Assembly: GCA_030272155.1 (NCBI GenBank)
Contig: CP126199.1
Span: 124,001 to 188,000, forward strand
Length of the DNA: 64,000 bases
DNA from: Tetradesmus obliquus
Taxonomy: Eukaryota; Chlorophyta; Chlorophyceae; Sphaeropleales; Scenedesmaceae
Reading direction: 5' to 3'
The notes beneath the pieces were generated by a model that saw only the letters and a program-made list of their open reading frames with translations, searched no databases and was not told where the DNA came from. The position numbers were made by a program, and so were the translations under genes. Shown here in pieces: positions 36,291-54,345 of the stretch; position 1 is the stretch's first letter, and each line of letters starts with the position of its first letter.

Positions 36291-38420
36291 ATGGCAGCAA
36301 AAAGCGTTCTGCAGGAGCTGGACCAGCTGCGTAGCATGCTCAGAGACCCTCTAGGCCTGCCAGCAACAGCTGCAGTGCTGACCTCACCTAGCTCTGCTGC
36401 CTACTCAATTCCTGCCAGGCCATACACAGGAGAGGTGTGTGCAAGACTCTAGCGCACGCAGCGGATGCAGTCTGCTGTGCTAAAGACAGTGGCAGCTACA
36501 TTGTAAACCACCTTGGCACATGCTCTATGCAAGCTGATGCCTGGTACACGTGCCACAGCCAGCCAACCCCACACATGCAGTGCTTGATCAGCTTGCTGCA
36601 TGCTCCAGCCTGCGTCACCATCCAACCAGCTGCTGGCCCTCACCATCATCACCCATCCTCAGCAGTGCTCATCTGAGCTGTGGCATCTCCTTATGCCTTC
36701 TATATGTGTGCATGCGGTGCTCTGTCCTGTCCTGCCCTGTGTCGCCGGTTGCAGAAGAGTGTAGACAGGCTGGGCAGGGCCATTGAGGCAGCAGAGGAGG
36801 AGATGGAGGCAGCGATACACAGGTGAGGGCACCCTGCTCACGTTAAATAAGTTTTCTTAAGTTCAACAACAACTCTCAGCCGGGCGATGTTTCGGCAGTT
36901 GTGGGAGATGAAGCAGCAGTAGGGTGCAGCAGTAGTCTGCTACACCAGGCACAGTGCTGAGGGCATCACAGTGAGCACTGAACCAGGAGACTGCACCCAC
37001 AATGAGTTTTCTGCCGCGATAGCACGCAAACGAGAACTACAGCACGGTGACAGAGCAGCCGCAGCAGCAGCAGCAGCAGCAGCAGCTGAGCTCCAACTGA
37101 ATGTCAATTTGCACGGTTGCGGAGCCTACCAGAGTCCAGCAATGCGCAGCTGAGCCAATCAGCAGTAGCCCACAGCTGCCAGGCACTCCTTGCAGCGCAG
37201 CATGCCCACATGCCCTGCCTATGGCTGTACCTGTCTGCTTGTACATGTGCACGTGCTGCCAGGACCACAGAGGTGCACAAGTCGCAGCTGCGCCAGAAGA
37301 CGCTGGAGGTGGGCGAGCTGCAGCGCAGCCTGGCGGCTAAGGAGCGCGAGGCGGACGGCCTGCGCGGCAGCCTGGCAGCAGCCAAGCGCAGCTACGAGCA
37401 GCGGCTACAGCAGCTGGAGGGCCAGCTGGCAGCTCGCGATGCAGAGGTGAGGGGCCGAGGCTGTTGTATATTTTAGCTGTCGTGCAGGTGGAGGGGCTGG
37501 CAGGCGGAATGGCAGCAGTGTAGGTGCTTCGCTGGCAGCTGATGTGTGGATGTGTGCTTGTGGGGGGCAGCAGGTGTGCAGCTGAGGGAGGGGCTGGAGG
37601 TGGTGCGCATGAGCAGGGGTTGACAAGTGGCTGAGGTGCAAGCTGGTCAATTGACTTGGCAGGCGTGGAGCTCGACATACAATTGTAGTAAATATGAGCA
37701 GCCGACCCTGATCGTATTGATGGTCTGGCATCCTGCACGCCAGACTCATCACCCAACCCAGCACACACTCATGCCTGCTGCCTGCCCTGCTGCAGCTGTC
37801 CGGCCTGCATGCGCAGCTGCTGGCGCTGCGCAGTGAGCGTGAGGAGCTGGCGTCACGCTGCCAGCGGGGGCTCAGCGACATCAGCAGGTGCGGCAGTGGC
37901 CTACTGCTAGGCACCACACACTGCAGCGATGCACAGCAGCGGGTGCTGGTGATTTGTAGGTGTTTCACTTGCTGGCGTCACGCTGCCAGCGGGAACTCAG
38001 CCACACCAACAGGTGGGCCGCCTGCTGCTGGGCACCACGCATTTCCAAAGGGGAAAGCAGCTTGGAGGTGTGCTGCAGTTGCACTTGCCAGGAAGGAGGC
38101 GAAGGCAGTTGGAAAGGCACCAGAGAGGGTGCTCAGGGGGTTGCACCTCACTTTGCAAGCTCTGGCACATAAAGGGTGTGCACTCCACCTGAAACACATA
38201 TGCGCAGCAACTGCAAAGCCACACTTGAATGTGAGCAGTAGCACAGGTGCACGGCAGCTAGTGCTGGAGGTTTGTGGCTGTGTTACTGCACGCATGCGAC
38301 CTGAATGAGCAACCTTGCTCCATTCAACAAAATAGACTCACCATGCTGGCAACAGTCTGCACGCAGGTGCAAGCATGTGCCCTGCCTTGTTTGTGCCCTG
38401 CTGCTGCTTGCCCACTAGTG

Positions 38421-38475
<55 letters not shown>

Positions 38476-40755
38476 GTCGAGCACGAGCTGGGTGACCGCA
38501 CAACTGAACTCAGCAGCGCCCTGCGCGCCAGGACTGAGGAGGCAGCACAGGCGCAGGCAGCAGCAGCACGCGAGCGGAAAGACAAGGTGCGTGCAATGTC
38601 AATCAGGCACACTTGCAGCAGGTGACCAGCTGAGCAGTCTTACAGTCAGCCCAGCCACCCACAGCATGTGTCTGTGCGCCGCCTGCAATGCAATGCAGCA
38701 CACTGCGCAGCGTCCTTCTGAGCGCGGCCGGCACCTCTGGCAGAATGACCACTCACCGCACATGCGTGCCCGCTCATCATCCACCGGGATTCCCTCTACA
38801 ACTTCACAGTGCGCCAACACCCCCCTAGCTGACCTCCTGCACCCGCACGTCAATCACCCATGTTTCCCTGCCCCGCAACCGCCGCAGGAGCTGCTGTCGC
38901 TGGAGGTGGGCGAGCTGCGGCGCGAGCTGGAGGCGCTGGAGGGGGAGGCGGCGGCTGCGCAGCAGGACGCGGCACACGCCAGCAACAGGGTGAGGCGGGG
39001 AGGCGCGCACATGCAGTGACACACGTGCGAGCATGTGCACGCAGCGGGGCAGCAAGTGTGGCAGTCGCTGTGTGCGCGCCAGCTGGCAAAGAAAAGCTCA
39101 ACGCCTAGCAGCTGTCTTTACGGCAGCAGACAAGCTTGGGATATGTGGCCCAGCCATCTGTCACACTGGCTGATGTGTTTGGCGTGTCATTCTGCAGACG
39201 GCACTGCTTGCCCTCTCTGGTGGTCTGGTGCTTTTTTGGCCACCTGTCTAGTGGCTTTCCCCATGGGTTGCTCATGCCATGCTACTGCTGCCTATGCCGT
39301 CATGTCCTCTGATGGTGCCTGCTGCTGCTCCTGCTGCTGCTGCTGCTGCTGTTGTTTCTCACGCAGGCCCAGGAGGAGTTTGATGCGCGGCGTGACCTGG
39401 AGGTAGCTCTGGAGCGGGAGCGCGCAGCAGCAGCCATGCTGAAGGAGACCAAGGTGGGCGGGTGACTCACCACAGCAGACCTAGAAGGAGTGCTTGCAAG
39501 GCGTCGTGGAGTGTGCACACAAGGCCATGTTGCCGGCGCGTGAGCTCCCCCAATGGGGTTGCCCATACTGTGATGCTGCCATGCATGTGCCGTGCTCTGC
39601 TCAGCCAAGCAACTCTGCTTATCCACATGTGCCATACACGCCCCCTGCCACCACGCCACCACCACATCTGCGGCAAACGCGTGGGTCACGGCCAGGACAT
39701 TGAGATCGGCGAGCTGCGGCGGCGGCTCAAGGCGGAGCATGGCGTGCGCAAGGCCTGCGAGCGCTGGCTGAAGAGCGAGCTGAAGAGCAGGGTGAGCGGG
39801 GCAGGGCGGCGCTGCAGAGCCAGGTAGTGCAAGTGCTGCGGCAAGGGGCAGAGTGAGCAAAGGGCGCGCATGCAGCGGCATGCCAGAAGCAGGCAGTTGC
39901 TCGACAGCTCAACATATGTGCATGCCTGCTGCATGGTGGCACTGTGAGTTAAAAAGTCCTTGCTGCCTGCCGGGTGCTGCACCTCCATGCAAGCAAAATT
40001 GTATGTTTTGCATGCATGCAAGGCATGTATGAACGAAGGCCTCCACTCTCTTCAGTTTGGCAGCATGCCAGGGGCCGCTCCTCAACAAATACATGGCACA
40101 GAGATGTATGTGCTGACACCATGTTGTCTGCGGTTGCGATGCAGGAGGAGATGGAAGGGCTGCTGCTTGCAGTGCGTGATGTGGCCCTGGGCAAAGGGCT
40201 AGCCGCAGCAAGTGCTTCAGCAGCAGCAGCTGCCTCTGCAGATGAAGAGGTTGGCCAGGTGCAGGCGCTGCTGGCCAGCTTAGGGGCAGCTCCAGGCAGC
40301 AGTGCAGCAGCAGCAGGGTCACCCAGCAAAGTTGCAGCAGCTGCTGGGGGCCAGCTGCTGAGTGAGCGCGAGGCCAACCAGAGCAGGAAGGAGTTCAGCA
40401 AGGTGAGCAGGGGCATGCTTGTTTCACAGTAGTATATGGCAGTGACTTGACTGCGTACTGTCACGCTGCAAACACTGATGTTCTGTCTGCTTGCCTTGAA
40501 TGCATGCCAGTCTGGTGCCATGGGGGCGAGAAGCCGTGTCAGGACAAGTTATGGGAGCACGCATGCAGGACAGGCCCAAGTGACTCAGCACGTTACGAGG
40601 GTTTCTCCGGCTGCTGCTGCTGCTGCTGCTGCTCCTGCTCCTGCTGCTGCTGCTGCACGCAGATGAAGGCGCTTCTGGGCGAGGAGAGCAGGCGCCTGAA
40701 ATCAGAGCTGGCTTCTGCCAAGGCACTGCTGCAGGCAAAAGTGCACAGCCAATGA
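36291..40755 (+). CDS. coiled-coil protein, possibly ciliary/centrosomal
   Basis: Ten exons join with matching phases to 411 residues: 36291-36434, 36755-36822, 37263-37446, 37796-37887, 38475-38586, 38888-38989, 39367-39453, 39696-39791, 40145-40402 and 40663-40755. From about residue 50 almost the whole product is charged coiled coil (LRQKTLEVGELQRSLAAK, RVEHELGDRTTELSS, IEIGELRRRLKAEHGVRKA, CERWLKSELKSREEMEGLL). The last motif recalls CCDC150-type or other ciliary coiled-coil proteins, but only weakly. It is not an enzyme as far as can be seen. A CTG run precedes the acceptor at 38475, and exon 4 has an echo downstream. Confidence 0.75.
37971..38030 (+). repeat. intronic echo of coiled-coil exon 4 end and donor
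   Basis: The exon segment starting GCTGGCGTCACGCTGCCAGC at 37846 recurs at 37971, 125 bases on, ending with its own CAG|GTGGG donor at 38012/38013. Similarity continues into the intron (GGCACCAC block). Confidence 0.85.
38421..38471 (+). repeat. CTG run forming the tract before an acceptor
   Basis: About seventeen CTG triplets end directly at the CCAG acceptor of coiled-coil exon 5. Confidence 0.9.
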
Positions 40756-42119
40756 GGCGTGAAGTTATCTGCAGTGTCACAGGACACGTGTCAGCAAGCT
40801 GGGTCTGCCTGGGCAGCCCAGGCCAACAGACTGGTCTGCATCACCCTCCCTTTGATGGCCTCAGACCTTGAAAGTGATCTGGAGCAGGAAGAGGAAGCGA
40901 GCACGTTCCGCCCCTGCCAGGAGCCGTCAGAAGCCGCTTTGACATTGATGTTGCAGAGGCGTGCCGTGCAGTGGCTCAGTGCAGGAGGACTGCTTGACTT
41001 TCATGCCGCTCATGATTTGAGGTTGATGGATCTGGTGGTTGCCTAATGAGCCTGTCATCGGTTCGCAAACGGGCTGTGTTCCTGTCATGTAACACTACAA
41101 ATGTTGTATGCCACACGGTTATGATCAGCAAATGATTACTAGAAGCAATGCACATGCGGAACAGCCGCCTGCAACAGCTTTGCTACCTTCATGTTACACG
41201 CTGGTGCCACCATTATCAGTGCTTGGGGTGCTGATGGGTCAGCCTGACTTGACCTGAGGCACATGGCACGGTCTGCGGGACAGCACCTGAAACAGCCACT
41301 GTACTGCCATGTTTGCAGCAAGACAGACTTGAAAAATTCGAAAGAGGCTTAAATGTGACCATTTTGCGCATGATGCACCAGAGTATTGCGTGGTACCTGG
41401 CTTGCACAACACGTACAAGACAATGCAGTGGTGATGGTGCCGTGGGCGTTGCTGCAGGGCTTACCTGCATAAAATAGTCCTGTACAGTATCAGATTAGCT
41501 TGATCTGAGTGCAATGAAGCGCTTGCAGCTAAGAAAGCGTGGGTTCCATGGCGTAACCAGAGGTCAACTCCAGGGCTCTCGGAGCGGCCTGTCTTCATCT
41601 GCTGCGTTCCCATGTACGCCGGTCAGTGCGTGATTCTTATCAAAATAGCCTTTATTGCTTGGTCGGCCTTTTACTGGACTACACCGAACTCCTCTGTTGT
41701 TGCCTACACTTCTGGCCATTTTCTGCTCTCACGTGTGACGCTGAGCTTAGCAGTTGCAAGGTAAGGGTTACTACTGTATGATAGTGCTTGAGCAGCGCGT
41801 GCCCGCTTACACACAAGCGTAGACAGCTTCTACTTCCCTGCCAGCTGGTGCAGCATTATCGCACAACGTAGAAGCAGCAGTTATTGCCGTTCACGGCAGT
41901 ACTGTGCATAGGCATCAGGTATTGCCTTGTTGCATTCCGGTACAGCAATTCGAACGTTGAAGGTTGGCATCGGGAGGCGGTTAGCGAGTCAAGTCAGACG
42001 CAGTGCTGCTTCTTGCTTCCATAAAGTCATATGCTTTGTCTTCCTCGACATAATGCAGGCCTGGCATTGTACCAGTGCAACAGCAACTGGAGCAAGACAG
42101 CAGCAGCTAGTCAGCCAAC
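40756..42119. other. intergenic region, no gene seen
   Basis: 3' UTR of the coiled-coil gene, then the promoter side of the 42120 gene. The frame at 40759-41046 starts four bases after the coiled-coil stop and has no recognisable domain, so I treat it as 3' UTR. Confidence 0.45.
41088..41092 (+). terminator. possible TGTAA poly(A) signal of the coiled-coil gene
   Basis: TGTAA on the coding strand, about 335 bases after the stop. Confidence 0.35.
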
Positions 42120-42695
42120 ATGGGCTCATACCTCAGCACGTCAAAGGGTGCAGCAGCCGAGGCAGGAGCACCCAACAAGTGTGACTCGCCGGTGTACGCC
42201 ACCGCAGAGGTGCAGAAGGTCACCTTTGCTGACCCACCAGCATCAGAGGCGAAGGCAGCTCCATCAGGCACCCCATCAGGACCACCAGAGCCAGTGCTGA
42301 AGCGCAAGGGCCGCACGCCACGCGCAGCAGCAGCCACGCCCCTCAGCGAGCGCCCCAAGCGCTCCGCTGCCCGCACGCCCCGCGCAGCAGCGCCATCTCC
42401 CGCTCCTGCAGCTGCAGCACCAGCAGCATCCCCAGCGCCTGCAGCAGCTGCAGCCACGCCCAGGGCGGCGCGCCGCGCAGCAGCGGGCAAGAAGAAGGCC
42501 TCAGGCAAGGCCGCTGCAGCTGCTGCTGCTCCTGCGCCTGCCAGGGCTGCTGTGCCTGACCTGGTGGTGGTGGGCAAGGCGATGCGCCAGAAGGGTGCGG
42601 TGCCGGCGCGCAAGGTGGGCATGAAGCGCATGGCCAAGCGCGCGCTGTACCCCGTCAACGCCGCAGGCGGCAGGCCGGCCCGCTCCAAGAAGTGA
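42120..42695 (+). CDS. small basic Ala/Pro/Lys-rich protein, possibly N-myristoylated
   Basis: A single exon of 191 codons. It begins MGSYLSTSKG, which fits the N-myristoylation pattern (Gly2, Ser6). The middle is Ala/Pro-rich with repeated basic TPRAA elements (KRKGRTPRAA, KRSAARTPRAA) like AT-hook or histone-tail stretches. The C-terminus (VVVGKAMRQKGAVPARKVGM, then KRMAKRALYPVN) is more ordered and ends in Lys residues. I do not recognise the family. The two halves suggest either a membrane-associated basic protein or a chromatin protein; the sequence does not decide. No intron is needed, and codon use with GC-rich third positions supports a real gene. Confidence 0.7.
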   Translation: MGSYLSTSKGAAAEAGAPNKCDSPVYATAEVQKVTFADPPASEAKAAPSGTPSGPPEPVLKRKGRTPRAAAATPLSERPKRSAARTPRAAAPSPAPAAAAPAASPAPAAAAATPRAARRAAAGKKKASGKAAAAAAAPAPARAAVPDLVVVGKAMRQKGAVPARKVGMKRMAKRALYPVNAAGGRPARSKK

Positions 42696-44330
42696 GCGGC
42701 GGCAGAGAGATTGGCGGCAGGGTGGGAAGCTGGTGGGCAGGCGCAGCTGGCTGGGTGGTGGTGGGGTGCGCTGCTTCAGACGGCGCTGGCTGGCTGGTCA
42801 GCTGCCGAGGCAGCTGCTATGGGGGATGCTGCAGGGGAGCTGCCTGCTGACGGTGCAGTGTGGTTGGTTGGTGGGTTGTGCGGGGCAGGTACTGCGCGTT
42901 GTACAATGCGTACGCGCTGCTGACTGATTTGTGCCACATGGTGGCATGTGTGGTTGGAGCTTGGATTGACGTCAGCGCCGAAGCAGCTGGTGGAGGCTGC
43001 TGGGTGCTAGGCGTGAACGCAGCATCAGGGGGTTACAGAACTGAGTGGGTGACCTGGTGTCAGGCCGAACCTGGCACGTAAGCAGCATGCAACAGGCAAT
43101 GCTGCATGGGCATGTGTGTGTCTGTGTTTGCATGGCCGCATGTTTTTGTTGCTTTGCGTGCATCCAGCCACCATGTGCTTGACTCAGCAGTGTTGCAGAG
43201 CACTGCTGTGCCATACTCATAGCTGTTCTGATGTCACACTACTGCAGTCTAACTTTGTCGACAGAGTTGCTATGACAGTAAATGGCGTCGGACGGTGTTA
43301 ACCATCAGACTGTGGGCCGCGTGTTGGCGGCACGTTGCGACACGCTGGTGTGTTGTTGCTGAGCTGCACTGCCTAGTGGGCGGTGCTGTCTGCTGTTGTT
43401 TCAGTGGCGAGCAATAGCCACGCAAACAGGTGCATTCGACAATGTCCCTTGCAGGGTACTGGAGTTGTGCTTGCAGCAATTGACAGACCTTGACTGTTGC
43501 TGCTGCTGCTGTCTGTGTGCCGTGTTGGGGCTTGGCCCTCAGCGGTTTTTGCCGCAGACCAGCAGCAGCCTCAACGCATTATGTACGCGCGGGGTTATTT
43601 CCATCAACAACATTACACTTGGCAATGTCAGAGAGAGTTGCACGCGCTGATATTGCTGTTGCTGCAGTCATCAGCCGAGTCGGCTAGGCGCATGTTATTG
43701 TCAGACGCTTGGTGCTGCACATCCGCAGTGGCGCGAGCCACAGATTGTGTTTTCGACACATACATGCATCCAGCGTATGCTAGTGTGTGGCCTGATGCGC
43801 ACATTGGAGTCTGTGCATGGCCGGAACAGGGAGTGCTGCTGGCGCAGCAGATGCCTTGCGCCCCACCGGTTACATTGTCTTGGCACTATGGCCAGCGCTA
43901 GTGTTGGTGTCATGCGCGCTCCAGATGTAACATTCGTGGCTTTGCTGCTGGCACTTGTTCAAAACGGACAATCTTATTGACAGGTTGACGCTGCAACTTG
44001 GTGGGACCGCTTCAAAATTTATCCAGCAAAAGACATCACACATCTGCTGAGCAGGGCCAAGGGCGCACATCACTGACTGCAGCAGTGTTCCAAGCTGCTG
44101 CGCCGCAGGCTGCAAGCACACCATACCTAGTTGTACCACATGCCACTAGTGCTCAGCTGAGGCTGCATGCACCCAGCCCAACTCAAGACATTGCCGTCAA
44201 TGGGCGCTGGTCGTGAGACTCAAAACGCCCCCATCTTATGCTGATCTTGAAAAATCAATTTTAATGCTGGCCTTCACAATCAAGCAAGATTCCATAGGTG
44301 CATGGCGTGTCCAACAAGCAAAGCCACAGC
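42696..44330. other. convergent 3' flanks, no gene seen
   Basis: The region lies between the stops of the 42120 gene (+) and tectonic (-). GT- and TG-rich sequence follows 42696. No frame has domain content. Confidence 0.5.
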
Positions 44331-46872
44331 TCACACGCGGTCCACAAACAGCAGCTGCAGCGCCACACTCGCTGCCAACAGCACCAACACGCCCAACGGC
44401 TGCCCACCCCTCTCTGCTGCGCTTGTCAGAAACGGGTAGAACAGGTCAGGCGGCAGCGGCGCAAACAGTGGCGGGGCTGGCTTCAGTGACAGCGCCGGCG
44501 GCTGCTGCTGCTTGGGCACGAAGCTGGCAGTGAACTGCAGCGGGAAATTCTGCAAGGTCTGCCCAGCCATCTGGTTGAAGCTCCAGCTGCCCACGCTGAA
44601 GCAGACTTGAGCATACAGCACCTTGCTCTGCAGGTTGCCTGAGGCGAAGGCGATGCCAGTCACAATGTTGATGTCGAAGCCGGTGATGACGTTGCTGCAT
44701 GTGGCCGTGGCCTCGCTCCACTCCAGGTCTGTGGCAGCCGGCCAGCCGCTGGACTGCACAGGCAGCCACTGGCTGGGGCGGGTGGCGTCAGCATTGCCCC
44801 AGATGCCCAGCACCACCTGGCCGGCAGCAGCAGGCAGCAGCAGCAGTGATGGGCGCTGTGTGAGCATGCTGACACGATTAGTCACAGTACTGTGCATGCT
44901 GCATTGCCAGCGAGCAATCAGTGTCCTCAGGATGTCATTGTTGTAAAGATTTGCAGCTCCACCTGCTGCGCGACAGTAGCGATTGTCATGCAAATAGCCG
45001 GCGAACTCAACTGGAAATTGGAATCGTGCTGTACTGCAGTGCATTATGTGCTTTGGCCGGCAGTAAGTGTTAAGTCACGGCTCAAGCGCTATAGCCTGTA
45101 ACAGAGGGTTTGATGGTCCAGATGCCTGGCGGCGCGTGCCTTGTAGCATGTTGCGGCTCACCTGCTGTGTTGTGAGCTCGTCCAGCCACTCCCCAAGCAG
45201 CTCCGTCACCTTTGCCGCTGGCTCATTGGCAGTGCAGAACGCACGCAGCTGAAGCAGCAGTGCAGCAGCAGCAGCAGCAGCAACGTGTCAGGGGTATGTG
45301 AGCTTGTTCATGCTTCGTCGTCATCATGTTACCCATCAAGCCATAGCATCAACGCCACCTTGTTCATGCTTGTTTGATACTGTTGAAGACAGCAGTCGGA
45401 GGTCGCTCAGGCAAAACAAGATGCTGGAAAACTAGCACTTTCAGCAGTGGAAATGGCATGCACGTGGTGACACCCTGTTGTCTTAAGAGCACAACAGGTG
45501 GTTGTGTGTCCCACAAGCCACAGCGAGGGCCGTGCCTTCCCTTACATGTCTATATCTGCTCAAGTCGCAGGCAAAGGAATGGAGCACATCACCGCAGCCA
45601 CTGCCACTCTGACATCTGGCTCACCTGAGCAAGTGTCATTGCAATGCGGCAGCTGCTAGTGGTGTTGTAGCTAAAGCCCACACCCACTGCCGAGCTGCTG
45701 CTGCCACTGCAGCGCCCTGCAGCGGTTGCACCTGGCAGCTGCAGGCCACCTGTCAAGCGAGACACTGCCTTGGGAGCAGCTGCAGCGCTGCTGCTGGCGG
45801 CTGCTGGGTCTGCTGCCAGCACGCCTGCCAGCACAGGAAAGCCGGGCAGGTAGCCGGGCGCCCCACTGAAGGGCTGCAGGGCAGCAGGAGAAGACACACG
45901 GCATGCCATAGTTTTTTGAGCATGGCACAAAGCAAAGGATTGAGCAAGCACAGTGTCAGAAGCAGCAACAATGCGCAGTTGCATAATGCATATGGTGCGC
46001 AGCAACTTGTTCTGGCATGCAAGAGAGTTCTGCACCATCCGCGCTCACCTGCAGCGCACTGACGGGTGCGCTGGAGTTGATCCAGCTGACAGAGAATGCT
46101 GTGTCCAGCACCAGGGGCACGCCGCCAGCAGGCATGGATACATTGCCCAGCACCAGTGACACGCCAGCTGAAGACAGCGCTCCGCTGTCGCTGTCACTGC
46201 TGCCAGCGGTGTAGCGGAACACAAATTGCGCTTCTAGCACCACCTGCACGAGTGACAAGCGCATTGGCCACAAACCAATTGATTGCATGGCACTGCAGTC
46301 CAGTGAGAGCTATACATACGCTGTGCCGGCATGGTGGTGACAGGAGCTTGATGGCTTGGCTGGTGCGCTGGCTGATTGAGTGCAGAAGGCAAGACAGGTT
46401 AGCTCACCCCTGTGCAAGCAGCGGGCGGCCCATTTGCAGCATTAGGTGCCACCAGCGCAGTTGCAGGGTCCAACGCTGTCAGCGCCCCTGTAGCAGGGTC
46501 AAGGATCTGCATGGACGTCAGGTTAATGGCTTTCAGCGTGGTTGATGCTGGCGTTGCTGGGAACTGCAGGCCCGCATAGTAGGTTGGCGACAGCGGCGAG
46601 TACCGGTTGCTGCACAGCGCTGACAAGGCAGCGGCAGTCCTGATGGTGCGCTGACAGGAGGATGATTGTGCCTGCACAGATCAAGTGCACCACGGCGCAT
46701 GCAAAGTTCAGTAGAATGCGTCAGAGGATGCTGGCATATAGTCAAGAGTAACACAGCGAGTATCAGTGAAGATGTGCTGGTAGTTGGTGGCTGACGTGTT
46801 TCAGGCAGTTGACAGCTGTTCCTGCAAGCTGCATTCCGCTGGAACAGTGTCAAAATGCCATCTTGGCAAATT

Positions 46873-46913
<41 letters not shown>

Positions 46914-48143
46914 TACTGTGGTGCACATAAGAACAGCGCTGTGACCTCTGCAGCAGCTGTGTGGCTCACCTTGAGGCTGGCAGGCATGCGCGCCATGAAG
47001 CCGACCTGAGCCATGCTTGAGCACTCAGCGCTCAGCGCACCAGCTGGCAGGCTGAATGGACCCCTCACACGCCCAGAAGCTGCTGGCGCTGACACAGTGA
47101 TCGCCTGGTTGTAGCTGTAGCTGTTGCTGCTGAGCATGGCTGGCGTCTGCTTTGCAGGACATGTTGCGTACTGGGCATTGGTGCCAACATCACCAGCTGG
47201 TGGATCTGCACAGCACCACAAAAAGATCACAAGTGATTACAAAGCCTCAAGTGTTGGGCTGCGATTGCACTGCTGCTGGCAGCACAACACAAGTACGCTG
47301 ACTGGTGCTGGCTCACAATGAAGATTGAATGTGTGCATAGCCTACAACTGCTGCCTTTTGCCCATGCTGTGCACATTCTCCTTTTCCTGCAAGCTCTGCT
47401 GTTTTTGTCACGACCCCATCGAGGCCCACAGGAGGGCCTCCGCTTCCAACAGCTGGGCATGCTGATTTGCTGAACGACCATTTGACGGAGCCACTCCCTG
47501 TACATTTTGCAAGCTTACCTGGGTAGTACATTCCCAGACTAGGGTTGCGGTCTGCTTGAATACATAGTAGCTGCGTCCAGAAGTCTGCATCAGCAGCTGC
47601 CTTCTGTATGTGGTAGAAGTCCCCGCTGGGCAAGTTGACCTGCGGCAACCACGTCAGGCGCACAGACTGTTGCAGCGCCTGCGGCTGTTCAACAATGACA
47701 CTGAAGAACAGGCGAACAGTTTATGCTGACAGCTGCAGTGGATACACCTGGCTGCTGGTTGCTCTTAGATGCAAGGCAGCAGCCCATCGACCAACCTTGG
47801 CAAACGGCTCTTCAGGAGTGCAATAAGCTAGCTGCTCCGGCGGTGGTCCTTCAGGCAAACAGCTGCTTGCTGCTCTAAAGCCTGCCACCACAGCTGCTGG
47901 GCATGCTGGGTCGCAGCAGCAGTTGGGCGTGCATGTCCCGCTGTTGAGGAGCGCGCACATGCAGCTGGATGTCAGGCTGGTGCTGTTGCTGTCACTGCTG
48001 CTGCTGGCATCAGCCTCTATTGCAGCCCAGTCTATAGGATATGTTGCGTAAGAAGCAGCTGCATATGCTGGTGGATGCTGGTGCAGCAGCAAGGCCAGCT
48101 TTAGTAGCCAGCTGTACAACAAAAGTTTTGTGGCTTTGCTCAT
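44331..48143 (-). CDS. TCTN: tectonic-family protein (ciliary transition zone)
   Basis: Eight minus-strand exons: 48143-47796, 47639-47519, 47205-46970, 46671-46408, 46243-46049, 45873-45625, 45248-45162 and 44816-44331. They add to 661 residues with every phase matching. Residues 1-28 are a signal peptide. SSCMCALLNSGTCTPNCCCD (about 59-78) is the Cys-rich hallmark of tectonics, followed by LLCIQADRNPSLGMYYP, a GYLPGFPVLAG segment and a late C-x-NVITG...W segment typical of the family. A hydrophobic stretch close to the C-terminus (GVLVLLAASVALQLLFV) could anchor it. Tectonics work with MKS/B9 proteins at the transition zone to gate cilia, so the organism probably makes flagellated cells or retains the genes. 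The upstream region is shared with divergent SRP54. Confidence 0.82.
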
Positions 48144-48947
48144 CGTAGATGCTCTGCTATCAGCTTCTTGGATTACTCTCTGAGATGAACTAGCTTCAAC
48201 AAGACTCTGCTGTCACCCTGGGACGTTCCTCAACATGCTTTTTGCAGTGTGTCAAAAACAAGGCACGCAGGTAGGACTGATCAGAAACACAGATTGGCCG
48301 CGCGAAGGCACAGCTCGGTCACTGTAAACTTCGAAACAGAGGTGTGCAGTCGATGCTGATGTCCACTGTGCGTGCTAGCTGCAATCGGTGACAGGCAGCT
48401 GGGTCAACTGAGCAGCTGACTTTGTGATGGCAATCAGGGTTTGCTGTTGCGTCTTCAAGCAACACAAGACGAAAAGCACTTGAAACACTGCTGAAAGCCA
48501 ATTGAATTATCGACGACATCATAAAGCTCAGCTGCTGGTACGCTTGGAGTTGGACGTCACATGTCAGGAACACAAGGTGCCGGGAGTGCGCAAACATCCG
48601 TACTGACGCACTGGTGCACAACAGTTTCACATAAGATCGAAACGGTCGCAGCGATCCTAGTTGCTGCCACGCACTTGCTGCACCTAGGAAAGCCTACCTT
48701 CATTCTGCGTTGTCTGCTTTGGGACATTCTGTTTGTTCGACATTCTTTTAGGTGCAAACGATTTACACGTGCCAGTGCATAACTACGTCTGCAGACAACC
48801 GAACAACAGAACAACCTCCTGCTGCTTCCCACCATTGTGCGCAACAGCCACACCAACTGAGACTATTTGGCTGGGAAGGGCCATAGATAGGGAACAGGCC
48901 GGCGGGCCACCCCTAGGCATCAGGCCTTTTCAGCAAAAGCAGCAAAC
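48144..48947. promoter_or_regulatory. divergent promoter region of tectonic and SRP54
   Basis: About 0.8 kb between two divergent starts. It must hold both promoters and 5' UTRs, but I see no defined box. No further gene is supported. Confidence 0.4.

Positions 48948-54345
<5,398 letters not shown>

Noticed and set aside
40759..41046. Frame of 95 codons right after the coiled-coil stop
   Set aside because: No domain, no spacing for a promoter, and a likely poly(A) signal follows at 41088; treated as 3' UTR.
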